Positions 1 to 6,137 of a stretch of DNA of 58,621 nt are shown one piece after another. The stretch is from Clostridia bacterium (GTDB taxonomy: Bacteria > Bacillota > Clostridia > Saccharofermentanales > Saccharofermentanaceae), in NCBI GenBank assembly GCA_016281535.1, contig JAEEIT010000143.1, positions 1 to 58,621 on the forward strand. Direction: 5' to 3'. Numbering within the stretch: position 1 is the stretch's first letter; each line of letters begins with the position of its first letter. A model generated the notes under the pieces. The model made no database searches. It worked only from the letters and a program-made list of their open reading frames with translations, and was not told the DNA's origin. The translations under genes were made by a program, and so were the position numbers.

Positions 1-305
1 TCGATCACCTCGATGTATTCGTCTGCGCCTTCTTTTACCTCGGCAGATACGATATCGTTGTTTTCGTCCATGACGACTTTGATCTCGGTTCCGGTTTTGC
101 TCTTAAATGTCGAGATAACATTCTCCGCGGCCTGAAGGATCTTGTTTCTGGTGAAAGGAATCATCATCAGTGCGGCAGCGGCAGCCGCCACAGTTGCGGT
201 AACCTTGACCCATGTCCGATTCGCCGTTCTCTTCTTAAGAAGGTTCTGACGGATCTCCTCTTTCTTTGTTTCATCCATTACGATTTTATCAATAGTACTT
301 CTCAT
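1..305 (-). CDS. Anti-sigma factor-like membrane protein, N-terminal part (cut by window edge)
   Basis: The frame opens with ATG at 305 and runs off the left edge, giving about 101 residues. A short Lys/Arg/Glu-rich cytoplasmic segment (residues 1-32) is followed by one alanine-rich membrane segment (about 33-51, VTATVAAAAAALMMIPF) and an outward domain that begins TRNKILQAAENVISTF. The start overlaps the stop of the upstream ECF sigma gene as ATGA, and a GGAGGAAG ribosome site lies 4-6 bases before it, so the two are translationally coupled. That pairing and the N-in, single-span layout are typical of ECF anti-sigma factors in Clostridia (DUF4179-like). The sensory domain lies outside the window, so the stimulus is unknown. 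Confidence 0.7.
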   Translation of the reverse strand, partial: MRSTIDKIVMDETKKEEIRQNLLKKRTANRTWVKVTATVAAAAAALMMIPFTRNKILQAAENVISTFKSKTGTEIKVVMDENNDIVSAEVKEGADEYIEVI

Positions 306-781
306 GTTTCTTCCTCCAATCTGATCTTTAATTGTTCTTTGCCTCGCCTGATACGCATGGCAACGGCCGATTCGCTGATCTTCAGTATTTTGCTGATTTC
401 TTTATAGGTATAGCCTTCGTAGTAGTATAGATGGATCGGTGCACGGTATATGTCAGGAAGCTTCATCAGCTCATCGAAAACCGTCCTGTCTTCTGCGGAA
501 AACCCATCAAAATACGTAAGCTGATACTCGTTGCTTTCCAGATCCACACTCGTTTTTCTGGCCTTTGATTTCAGCAGATCCTTGCAAAGATTGGCTGTGA
601 TCGTCAGTAGATAGGGCTTCTCAAATCGCCTGTCGAAAAGAAGATTCTTCGACAGCAGCTTCAAAAACACATCCTGTACGATGTCTTCGGCGTCGTGTAC
701 GGATCCTACATAAGATATAGCAAACCGGTACAGGTCATCTGCGTACGAGTCAAACAACTCAACTACAACTTCGTTTTTCAA
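302..781 (-). CDS. ECF-type RNA polymerase sigma factor
   Basis: A 159-residue protein with the two usual ECF regions. Region 2 (about 8-75) carries DAEDIVQDVFLKLL, the helix that contacts core polymerase and the -10 element. Region 4 (about 100-155) ends in a helix-turn-helix, YKEISKILKISESAVAMRIRRG. There is no region 1.1 or 3. The start codon is TTG at 781, preceded by AAGGAGG at a spacing of 6; no ATG lies upstream in frame. It is followed directly by a membrane anti-sigma gene with an ATGA overlap, so the pair is probably held inactive at the membrane until a signal arrives. Its promoter region (782-900) is divergent from the leuA leader; I see no confident ECF consensus there. Confidence 0.9.
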   Translation of the reverse strand: MKNEVVVELFDSYADDLYRFAISYVGSVHDAEDIVQDVFLKLLSKNLLFDRRFEKPYLLTITANLCKDLLKSKARKTSVDLESNEYQLTYFDGFSAEDRTVFDELMKLPDIYRAPIHLYYYEGYTYKEISKILKISESAVAMRIRRGKEQLKIRLEEET

Positions 782-901
782 ACTTTGCCTCCTTGTTTCA
801 GGATTGAGATCTCATAGATAAAACGAATCAGAGTGAAGGATTCTCACATGATTGTATACTGAATCTGAGAGAAAAGTATATCTGTACGGAAAAACCGCTT
901 A

Positions 902-930
902 TTGTCAAAAGTCAATATTTATGTTAAGTT
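902..930 (+). promoter_or_regulatory. Probable leuA promoter
   Basis: TTGTCA at 902-907 and TAAGTT at 925-930 are separated by 17 bases, a fair sigma-A type match. It lies about 15 bases before the T-box RNA. The -10 match is weak, so the exact start of transcription is uncertain. Confidence 0.45.
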
Positions 931-944
931 AGATGAAGATAACA

Positions 945-1215
945 CGTGGAAGGGGACCAGTAGGAACCGGAATTCTTTCTTCAGAGAGTCTGCGGGTGGT
1001 GCGAGCAGATGAAAGAGAAGTTCTGAACTCGCCCCGGAGTGGCTTCATTGAAGTGGAAGTAGATGAAGACGGAGGCTCACCGTTATTAGAGAGCAGAATA
1101 TCGGAAATATAGTTCTTTTCCCGTATTCGACGAGCGCATCCGAAGAAGGATGAACAAGAGTGGTACCGCGGAAGTTTCAGGCTTTCGTCTCTTATTAGAG
1201 ACGGAAGCCTTTTTG
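945..1215 (+). promoter_or_regulatory. T-box riboswitch, leucine specifier
   Basis: This untranslated leader has the parts of a tRNA-sensing T-box. Stem I contains the AGAGAG ... GGTGCGA signature (990-1004 region). The specifier loop reads CTGAACTCGCC, with codon CTC (Leu) at 1028-1030. The conserved T-box core AGAGTGGTACCGCGG spans about 1157-1171. A terminator hairpin with a T run follows at 1179-1214. In the family, uncharged tRNA pairs with the specifier and with the T-box core, which favours the antiterminator and lets leuA be transcribed. The specifier agrees with the downstream gene. Strong call; the exact 5' limit is approximate. Confidence 0.92.
1179..1214 (+). terminator. T-box attenuator terminator before leuA
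   Basis: AGGCTTTCGTCTC (from 1180) pairs with GAGACGGAAGCCT (to 1210) around a short loop and is followed by a T run. The left side of the stem borders the T-box core, so pairing with tRNA and this hairpin are mutually exclusive. Confidence 0.88.
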
Positions 1216-1245
1216 TTTACTGAAATGTATGAGGAGGAAAGAATC

Positions 1246-2898
1246 ATGAATACAGGTAAGTATCGTATGCCGGCAATCATCGATTTCCCGGAGCGCACGT
1301 GGCCGAACCATAGGATCACGAAAGCTCCGATCTGGTGCAGTGTCGACCTTCGGGACGGAAATCAGGCGCTGGAGGTGCCGATGGATATGATCCAGAAGCT
1401 TCAGTTCTTCGATTATCTGGTCAAGCTCGGGTTCAAGGAGATCGAGATCGGCTATCCTGCGGCTTCGGATACCGAATATGATTTTACCCGCTACCTCATT
1501 GATAACGACCTGATTCCGAAGGATGTGACCGTTCAGGTGCTGACTATGGCCAGGGAAGACGTCATTAAGAAGACTTTCGACGCGGCCAAGGGTGCCAGAT
1601 CGGCGATCGTCCATCTGTATAATTCGACTTCCGCTCTGCAGCGGGAGGTCGTGTTCGGCTTTGATAAGGAGAAGTGTAAGCAGCTGGCGGTAAACGGCGC
1701 GAAGATGATCCAGGCGGAGATCGACTCCGATGAGAGTAATACCGAATGGCGCCTGGAGTATTCTCCGGAGAATTTCTCCGAGACGGAGCCGGAATTCGCT
1801 GTAGAGATTGTTGATGCGGTACTTGATGTATGGAAGCCGACACCGGAGAATAAAGTCATCGTCAATCTTCCTGAAACCGTGGAAATGGCCTATCCGAACG
1901 TGTTTGCGGATCAGGTCGAGTACTTCGCCACGCATACGAAATATAGAGATTCGATCATTATTTCCGTACATACGCATAATGATCGCGGTACCGGTGTGGC
2001 TTCGTCAGAATTAGCGCTGCTTGCCGGCGCAGATCGTGTCGAGGGTACACTCTTCGGAAACGGGGAGAGGACCGGTAATGCCGATATCGTCACGATTGCG
2101 ATGAATATGTTCATGCACGGAGTTGACCCGAAACTGGACTTTTCAAACATCGATGATGTAATAGATATGTATGAAGGATGTACGGGAATGCGTATCGGAG
2201 AACGCCAGCCATGGGCCGGAAGACTTGTATTTACGGCGTTTTCGGGCACGCATCAGAATGCAATCCAGAAAGGCATGGAAAATGTCAAAAAAATAAATAA
2301 CTGGTATGTGCCGTATCTGCCGATCGATCCGAAAGATGTCGGCAGGAATTATGATCCGATCATCCGGATCAACAGCCAGTCCGGCAAAAACGGCCTCGCG
2401 TACATTATGGAGCGTAATTACGGGCTGCATCTGCCGAAAGCCTTCCAGAAAGACTTCATGCAGATCGTTACGAGCGAATCTGAGAGCCGTCACAGCGAAC
2501 TGATGCCGCAAGAACTCTTCGATCTGTTTGATGAAGTCTATGTGAATGTCATGACACCGTATCATATGATCGGATATCGTGAGGAATCTCTTGGCGATAA
2601 GAAAGCACACGTTACGGTGAATCTGAAATACATTGATGAAATGATCGAGGTCAATGGTGACGGTATCGGTTTACTCGATGCGTTCTGTAATGGTATTGAG
2701 AAAACGCTGAATATTAAAATATCGATCAGGATGTATAACGAGCACGCGATACAGAGTGGATCTGATTCAGCCGCGATCACATATGTGCAGATTGAAGATC
2801 AGGACGGGAATCTGCATCTTGGAGCGGGTATATCGAGCTCTGTAACGAAATCATCGCTTCGAGCAGTGGTATGCGCGTTAAATAGAATGATCCGATAA
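1246..2898 (+). CDS. leuA: 2-isopropylmalate synthase
   Basis: LeuA condenses acetyl-CoA with 2-ketoisovalerate, the first committed step of leucine synthesis. The 550-residue protein has the DRE-TIM-metallolyase barrel: DLRDGNQAL at about residues 34-42 (the metal and substrate loop) and VHTHNDRG near residue 245 (the metal-binding HxH). A C-terminal LeuA regulatory domain follows (about 430-550), where leucine feedback inhibition usually acts. Length fits the long LeuA type. I chose ATG 1246, behind GAGGAGG at 1231-1237. An upstream in-frame ATG at 1150 falls inside the T-box and would destroy it, so it is not the start. Control is by the leucine T-box. It stands alone, with no leuBCD neighbours here. 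Confidence 0.95.
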   Translation: MNTGKYRMPAIIDFPERTWPNHRITKAPIWCSVDLRDGNQALEVPMDMIQKLQFFDYLVKLGFKEIEIGYPAASDTEYDFTRYLIDNDLIPKDVTVQVLTMAREDVIKKTFDAAKGARSAIVHLYNSTSALQREVVFGFDKEKCKQLAVNGAKMIQAEIDSDESNTEWRLEYSPENFSETEPEFAVEIVDAVLDVWKPTPENKVIVNLPETVEMAYPNVFADQVEYFATHTKYRDSIIISVHTHNDRGTGVASSELALLAGADRVEGTLFGNGERTGNADIVTIAMNMFMHGVDPKLDFSNIDDVIDMYEGCTGMRIGERQPWAGRLVFTAFSGTHQNAIQKGMENVKKINNWYVPYLPIDPKDVGRNYDPIIRINSQSGKNGLAYIMERNYGLHLPKAFQKDFMQIVTSESESRHSELMPQELFDLFDEVYVNVMTPYHMIGYREESLGDKKAHVTVNLKYIDEMIEVNGDGIGLLDAFCNGIEKTLNIKISIRMYNEHAIQSGSDSAAITYVQIEDQDGNLHLGAGISSSVTKSSLRAVVCALNRMIR

Positions 2899-2993
2899 GA
2901 ACAAATCCTTGTTTCGAAGAAAATAAAACGCTCCAGAAGCTCCATCGAAAAAGTGAAGTAAAGAAAGATCCGTCCGCGGCGTTGGATCTTATA

Positions 2994-3035
2994 GAGAGGC
3001 TGCTTATAAAAAAGCGGCCTCATTTTCATTGTTTT
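2994..3035 (+). terminator. Rho-independent terminator after leuA
   Basis: AGGCTGCTT (2997-3005) pairs with AAGCGGCCT (3012-3020), nine pairs with one G-U, followed by a T-rich stretch (CATTTTCATTGTTTT). A second small hairpin (AAGATCC ... GGATCTT, about 2966-2990) lies just before it. Confidence 0.7.
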
Positions 3036-3044
3036 ACCTCTTCT

Positions 3045-3076
3045 CAATTAAACAAAACTATGATTTTGTTTAATTG
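3045..3076. repeat. Perfect AT-rich inverted repeat, 13-base arms
   Basis: CAATTAAACAAAA (3045-3057) and TTTTGTTTAATTG (3064-3076) are exact reverse complements around the loop CTATGA. It sits between the leuA terminator and the end of the minus-strand gene at 3117. As RNA it could end transcription from either side; as DNA it could be a protein-binding site. The right arm shares the 15-mer ATGATTTTGTTTAAT with the region just before the xerC-like gene (46902-46916). Confidence 0.6.
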
Positions 3077-3116
3077 CGCATTGCGGAAAAAGCACTTCTT
3101 CTGCTTCTTTCGTTTT

Positions 3117-3752
3117 TCAGACAACCGGTTGTGAGGATTCTGTAGTATCAGACGTAGTATCAGATGGAATCGGTGTGACCGATTGCGATTCCGGTGCGAT
3201 GGCGTCTTTCGTTGTCTCGGTCGCGAATGGATCGCTGGAAGTAAGATCATCAATATCTTGAATGCCGACCATTTGCTTATATTCGTTGGTATCGAGTTTC
3301 GGCATGATCCATCTGTAGGTCATGATCAGTATCAGAATGATAATGGCTGCCACAAGGATACGGCGGATCATCAGGAGTGCTTTCTCTTTTCTGTACTTCT
3401 GATCGACATATTCTTTCGTCGTATATCCTACGAGGACATATACTTTCGATATGGATTTCCGCTTCGGCATTCTTCTGTGTTCAGAGATCTTCGCCTTGAT
3501 CTTATTACGTATCTTATCCGGAAGATTTCTGAAATACTGTACAGTAGTACGGCCCAGGAAACTGAAAAAAGCGCCGACATGCGTAAGGATCGTCACGGAA
3601 TCCCGTTCATCGAGCTCATCGTCCGTGCGGTTTTCTTCGAACTCGTCCCGACTTTCGATCTCGGGTTCTACCGGTTCCCTTTCGGTCTTCGATATTCCTT
3701 CAAGCTCTTCCATTTCGTTATTCGGTTCTTGGTTTTCCCTCTTACTGTCCAT
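3117..3752 (-). CDS. Single-span membrane protein of unknown function, next to the SOS region
   Basis: I do not recognise this 211-residue protein. The first 60 residues are very acidic (EMEELEG, EPEIESRDEFEENRTDDELDE). A basic middle part follows (RNKIKAKISEHRRMPKRK), then one hydrophobic span (about 134-152, ILVAAIIILILIMTYRWIM) and a Ser/Thr-rich tail of about 55 residues. Positive charges before the span (KYRKEKALLMIRR) predict an inside N-terminus and outside tail. AAAAGGAT precedes the ATG at 3752. It lies 42 bases behind the small membrane protein at 3795-3971, so both may be read from the LexA-covered divergent promoter. No enzymatic motif or LysM domain is visible. Confidence 0.6.
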   Translation of the reverse strand: MDSKRENQEPNNEMEELEGISKTEREPVEPEIESRDEFEENRTDDELDERDSVTILTHVGAFFSFLGRTTVQYFRNLPDKIRNKIKAKISEHRRMPKRKSISKVYVLVGYTTKEYVDQKYRKEKALLMIRRILVAAIIILILIMTYRWIMPKLDTNEYKQMVGIQDIDDLTSSDPFATETTKDAIAPESQSVTPIPSDTTSDTTESSQPVV

Positions 3753-3794
3753 ATCATCCTTTTCCTTTTACGAGGATGATTATAGCATAACGAT

Positions 3795-3971
3795 CTATTC
3801 CTGACCATTCATCCTTCCCCATCTGGTGTAGGATCGCCTATCAGAGCGTGCTTGTTCGTTCCTTCCATCGAAATGCCTCTTTAATGTGATCACGCTTAAG
3901 ATGCACATGATGATAATGCTGCCGATCATGATCCAAATCAGTACCGTATAGAGTTGATCTGTCTTCTTCAT
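3795..3971 (-). CDS. Small membrane protein divergent from lexA, candidate SOS-induced inhibitor
   Basis: A 58-residue protein with one strong membrane span (about 8-30, YTVLIWIMIGSIIIMCILSVITL) and a short basic, hydrophilic tail. ATG 3971 follows GAAAGAAGG; longer in-frame starts to 4115 would run through the SOS box and the lexA promoter. In Bacillus the gene divergent from lexA is yneA, an SOS-induced cell-division suppressor with one membrane span. This protein sits in the same place but lacks the LysM domain of YneA, so equivalence is inferred from position and topology only. Expression is expected to be LexA-repressed because the box at 3992-4005 begins 21 bases upstream of its start. 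Confidence 0.6.
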   Translation of the reverse strand: MKKTDQLYTVLIWIMIGSIIIMCILSVITLKRHFDGRNEQARSDRRSYTRWGRMNGQE

Positions 3972-3991
3972 CTTTAGACCTTCTTTCAATT

Positions 3992-4005
3992 CGAACAATC
4001 GTTTG
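3992..4005. promoter_or_regulatory. LexA operator (SOS box)
   Basis: CGAACAATCGTTTG matches the Gram-positive LexA consensus CGAACRNRYGTTYG at 13 of 14 positions. Its last three bases are shared with the lexA -35 element, so bound LexA would block the lexA promoter, and it is close enough to the divergent gene at 3971 to control that as well. Confidence 0.88.
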
Positions 4006-4031
4006 ACAACGGATAGTAGAAATGTTACTAT
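4003..4031 (+). promoter_or_regulatory. lexA promoter
   Basis: TTGACA (4003-4008) and TACTAT (4026-4031) are spaced by 17 bases. A TATAAT at 4029-4034 overlaps but would need a 20-base spacer. The -35 overlaps the SOS box, giving autoregulation. Confidence 0.8.
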
Positions 4032-4062
4032 AATCGTGATTATGTTTACGGAGGCGGATATT

Positions 4063-4707
4063 ATGAGCACGTATCGGTTTACGAAGAGCAATCTGAACGA
4101 GACATTAGAGATCATATACTCCTTTATCGTTTCCTATGTGAAGAAAGAGGGATATCCGCCGTCTGTCCGAGAGATCTGTCAGGGTGTCGGGATCCGCTCC
4201 ACATCTACTGTTCATGCTCATCTTCGCCGCCTGATGGAACAGGGAAAGATTGAATATGTCCCCGGTAAGCGTAGAGCGATCATGATCAAAGAGAATGACA
4301 ACGCTTCCCTTCTCTCCTCTCCTGCGAAGAATATTCCGCTTGTCGGAACCGTGACGGCCGGTGTACCGATCCTTGCTGAGGAGAACATCGATCATTTCAT
4401 GCCATTTCCTTCTGAATACTTCAACTCAGCCGAGTACTTCGTTCTGAAAGTCCGCGGTGACAGCATGATCAATGCACATATCTGTGATGGGGATTATGTG
4501 ATCGTCAAGCGGGATAATATGGCCAATATGAATTCGATCGTTGTGGCGATGATTGGAAATGAAGCGACGGTGAAGCGTCTCACCTATCGTCGTGGTCATG
4601 CTGTCCTGATGCCTGAGAATCCGGCCTATGAACCGATTCCGTTCGAGGATGATGATTGCCGTATACTGGGTGTAGTACATGGCGTATTCCGCTCGAGAGT
4701 GAACTGA
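4063..4707 (+). CDS. lexA: LexA repressor
   Basis: LexA represses DNA-damage genes and cleaves itself when RecA filaments form. The 214-residue protein has an N-terminal winged helix (about 10-75; VREICQGVGIRSTSTVHAHL is the recognition part) and a C-terminal S24 peptidase domain. The Ala-Gly cleavage site is in VTAGVP (99-100), the catalytic Ser is in RGDSM (134) and the Lys in ATVKRL (171). All three are intact. ATG 4063 follows CGGAGG at good spacing; the in-frame ATG at 4003 would start inside the SOS box. Its 3' end overlaps the 3' end of hfq on the other strand by 82 bases. Confidence 0.96.
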   Translation: MSTYRFTKSNLNETLEIIYSFIVSYVKKEGYPPSVREICQGVGIRSTSTVHAHLRRLMEQGKIEYVPGKRRAIMIKENDNASLLSSPAKNIPLVGTVTAGVPILAEENIDHFMPFPSEYFNSAEYFVLKVRGDSMINAHICDGDYVIVKRDNMANMNSIVVAMIGNEATVKRLTYRRGHAVLMPENPAYEPIPFEDDDCRILGVVHGVFRSRVN

Positions 4708-5075
4708 TCTCCGTAACAAAGATGTTTATCCGGGAAGATCACGTGTTTTCCGTTTCTGGGAGAGATATAGCTGATTGAGTTCTTATAGATCAGAAGCTGT
4801 GCCAGATCATTATGCAGTACGATCGTATCCTGATCATAGCAGTCGATGATCCCCTCGATGATCTCCCCTGTATTCATGACAACTTCTACAGAAGCATATT
4901 CCTTGCGGCAGATATTCAGGAAGATTTCATTCACGCGTATCGGCGTTCTCTGCGGTTCGTATACGGAAACCGTGACATGTTTCTTCTTCTTTTTATGGAT
5001 CGTAGAAGGTTTTATCGCTGAAGATACCGGTTTGTCGATTGTGGTCTTCGGGGTAATATACGTCGTGTGGATCAT
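4626..5075 (-). CDS. hfq: Hfq-family RNA chaperone with long N- and C-terminal extensions
   Basis: The middle of this 149-residue protein (about 50-106) is an Sm-like Hfq core: IFLNICRKE matches the FLN..R helix, then NTGEIIEGIIDCYDQDTIVL (Sm1) and YKNSISYISP, the counterpart of the Sm2 signature YKHAIS..VP. Hfq hexamers bind A- and U-rich RNA and assist sRNA-mRNA pairing. Its place after miaA supports the call, as miaA-hfq is a classic gene pair. Oddities: a 49-residue N-terminal extension with a KKKKK run, a 40-residue C-terminal tail, and Asn for the usual His in YKHAIS. Firmicute Hfq is usually 70-80 residues. AAGGAGG stands 8 bases before ATG 5075, so the extension appears to be translated. 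The last 26 codons are antisense to lexA. Confidence 0.82.
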   Translation of the reverse strand: MIHTTYITPKTTIDKPVSSAIKPSTIHKKKKKHVTVSVYEPQRTPIRVNEIFLNICRKEYASVEVVMNTGEIIEGIIDCYDQDTIVLHNDLAQLLIYKNSISYISPRNGKHVIFPDKHLCYGDQFTLERNTPCTTPSIRQSSSSNGIGS

Positions 5076-5173
5076 GGTATAGACCTCCTTAGCTTTAGTG
5101 ATAAAACTATAGCATGTTCAGGGGCGTTTGCCTTGATGATATATCCGTATTTTTATACCCGTTCGGTATATTC

Positions 5174-6121
5174 CTATCGAATGTATGATTCTATGTTATA
5201 TTCCGATAGTTCTTCTGCTTCGATCCAGTGGATATCGTCCATATGACGGAACCAGGTGAGCTGCCTTTTCGCATAGTTACGAGAGTGCTGCTTAAGTAAC
5301 AGGACACAATCCTGGAGACTCTTCTCCCCTTCTATGTAAGGGAAAAGTTCTTTATACCCGATGGCCTGCATGGCCGTGGAGGAGGCAGGAAGCCCCTGAT
5401 TATAGAGCCATTCCGCTTCTTTCAGTATCCCCTGCTCCAACATGAGATCCACCCGGTCATCGATGCGCTTGTATAGCTGTTCTCGCGGCCAGTTGATCGC
5501 GAAGAGTGTGAAAGGATATCTCGGACCTTCTTTTGTGGAGTCTTCCCGTATCTGACGGGTCGTTTTCGACACTGTCATAAGAAGCGCCAGTGTATGGATC
5601 ACACGCTTCGTATTATTCTTATGGATCTTTTCTTCACATTCCGGATCCAGAACGATCAGGCGCTGGTAGATCCCGTCGATTCCGTCTTTTTCAAATTCCT
5701 CACGCAGACTGTTTTCAATCTCCCGGTCTACCGGAGCTTCATCGAAGGAGATCCCCTTCTGAAGTGCCTGCACATACTGTCCGGTTCCCCCGCAGAATAC
5801 AGGCAGTATGCCTCGGGAAAGAAGATCCTCGATCTTCTCATATGCGGCCTCAAGATATGCCGCCACGTGGAAAGGAACAGAAGGCTCGACAAGATCGATC
5901 AGGTGGTGGGGGACCTGATTCTGCTCTTCTTCTGTCGGCTTGGCCGTGCCTACGGAGAGATGACGGTAGATCTGCATGGAGTCACAGCAGCAGATCTCTC
6001 CACCGAGCGATTTCGCGGCGCGGATAGACAGGGCGGTCTTGCCACTGGCTGTGGGACCGCATATGATCGGGATCGAACGGTATCCTGTTTTCGCAAGTAT
6101 CGGATTGCTCGATATCTCCAT
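5174..6121 (-). CDS. miaA: tRNA dimethylallyltransferase
   Basis: MiaA adds a dimethylallyl group to N6 of A37 in tRNAs that read codons starting with U, making i6A. The 315-residue length is normal. The P-loop is GPTASGKT (22-29), followed by CDSMQIYRHLSVGTAKP, the conserved D-S-x-Q-x-Y substrate segment, and VPHHLIDLVEP. GGTGQYVQAL is the typical mid-protein motif. The gene lies 16 bases behind mutL in the same operon. MiaB, encoded first in the operon, uses the MiaA product. Confidence 0.95.
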   Translation of the reverse strand: MEISSNPILAKTGYRSIPIICGPTASGKTALSIRAAKSLGGEICCCDSMQIYRHLSVGTAKPTEEEQNQVPHHLIDLVEPSVPFHVAAYLEAAYEKIEDLLSRGILPVFCGGTGQYVQALQKGISFDEAPVDREIENSLREEFEKDGIDGIYQRLIVLDPECEEKIHKNNTKRVIHTLALLMTVSKTTRQIREDSTKEGPRYPFTLFAINWPREQLYKRIDDRVDLMLEQGILKEAEWLYNQGLPASSTAMQAIGYKELFPYIEGEKSLQDCVLLLKQHSRNYAKRQLTWFRHMDDIHWIEAEELSEYNIESYIR

Positions 6122-6137
6122 ACATCTTCCCTTCTGC

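Noticed and set aside
1150..1245. A longer N-terminus for LeuA starting at 1150
   Set aside because: This stretch contains the T-box core and attenuator; AGGAGG directly precedes ATG 1246 and the protein from there matches LeuA length.
3183..3779. A 198-codon plus-strand frame opposite the membrane protein at 3117-3752
   Set aside because: The minus-strand frame has a ribosome site, clear domain layout and operon context; the plus-strand product is composed of unstructured antisense sequence.
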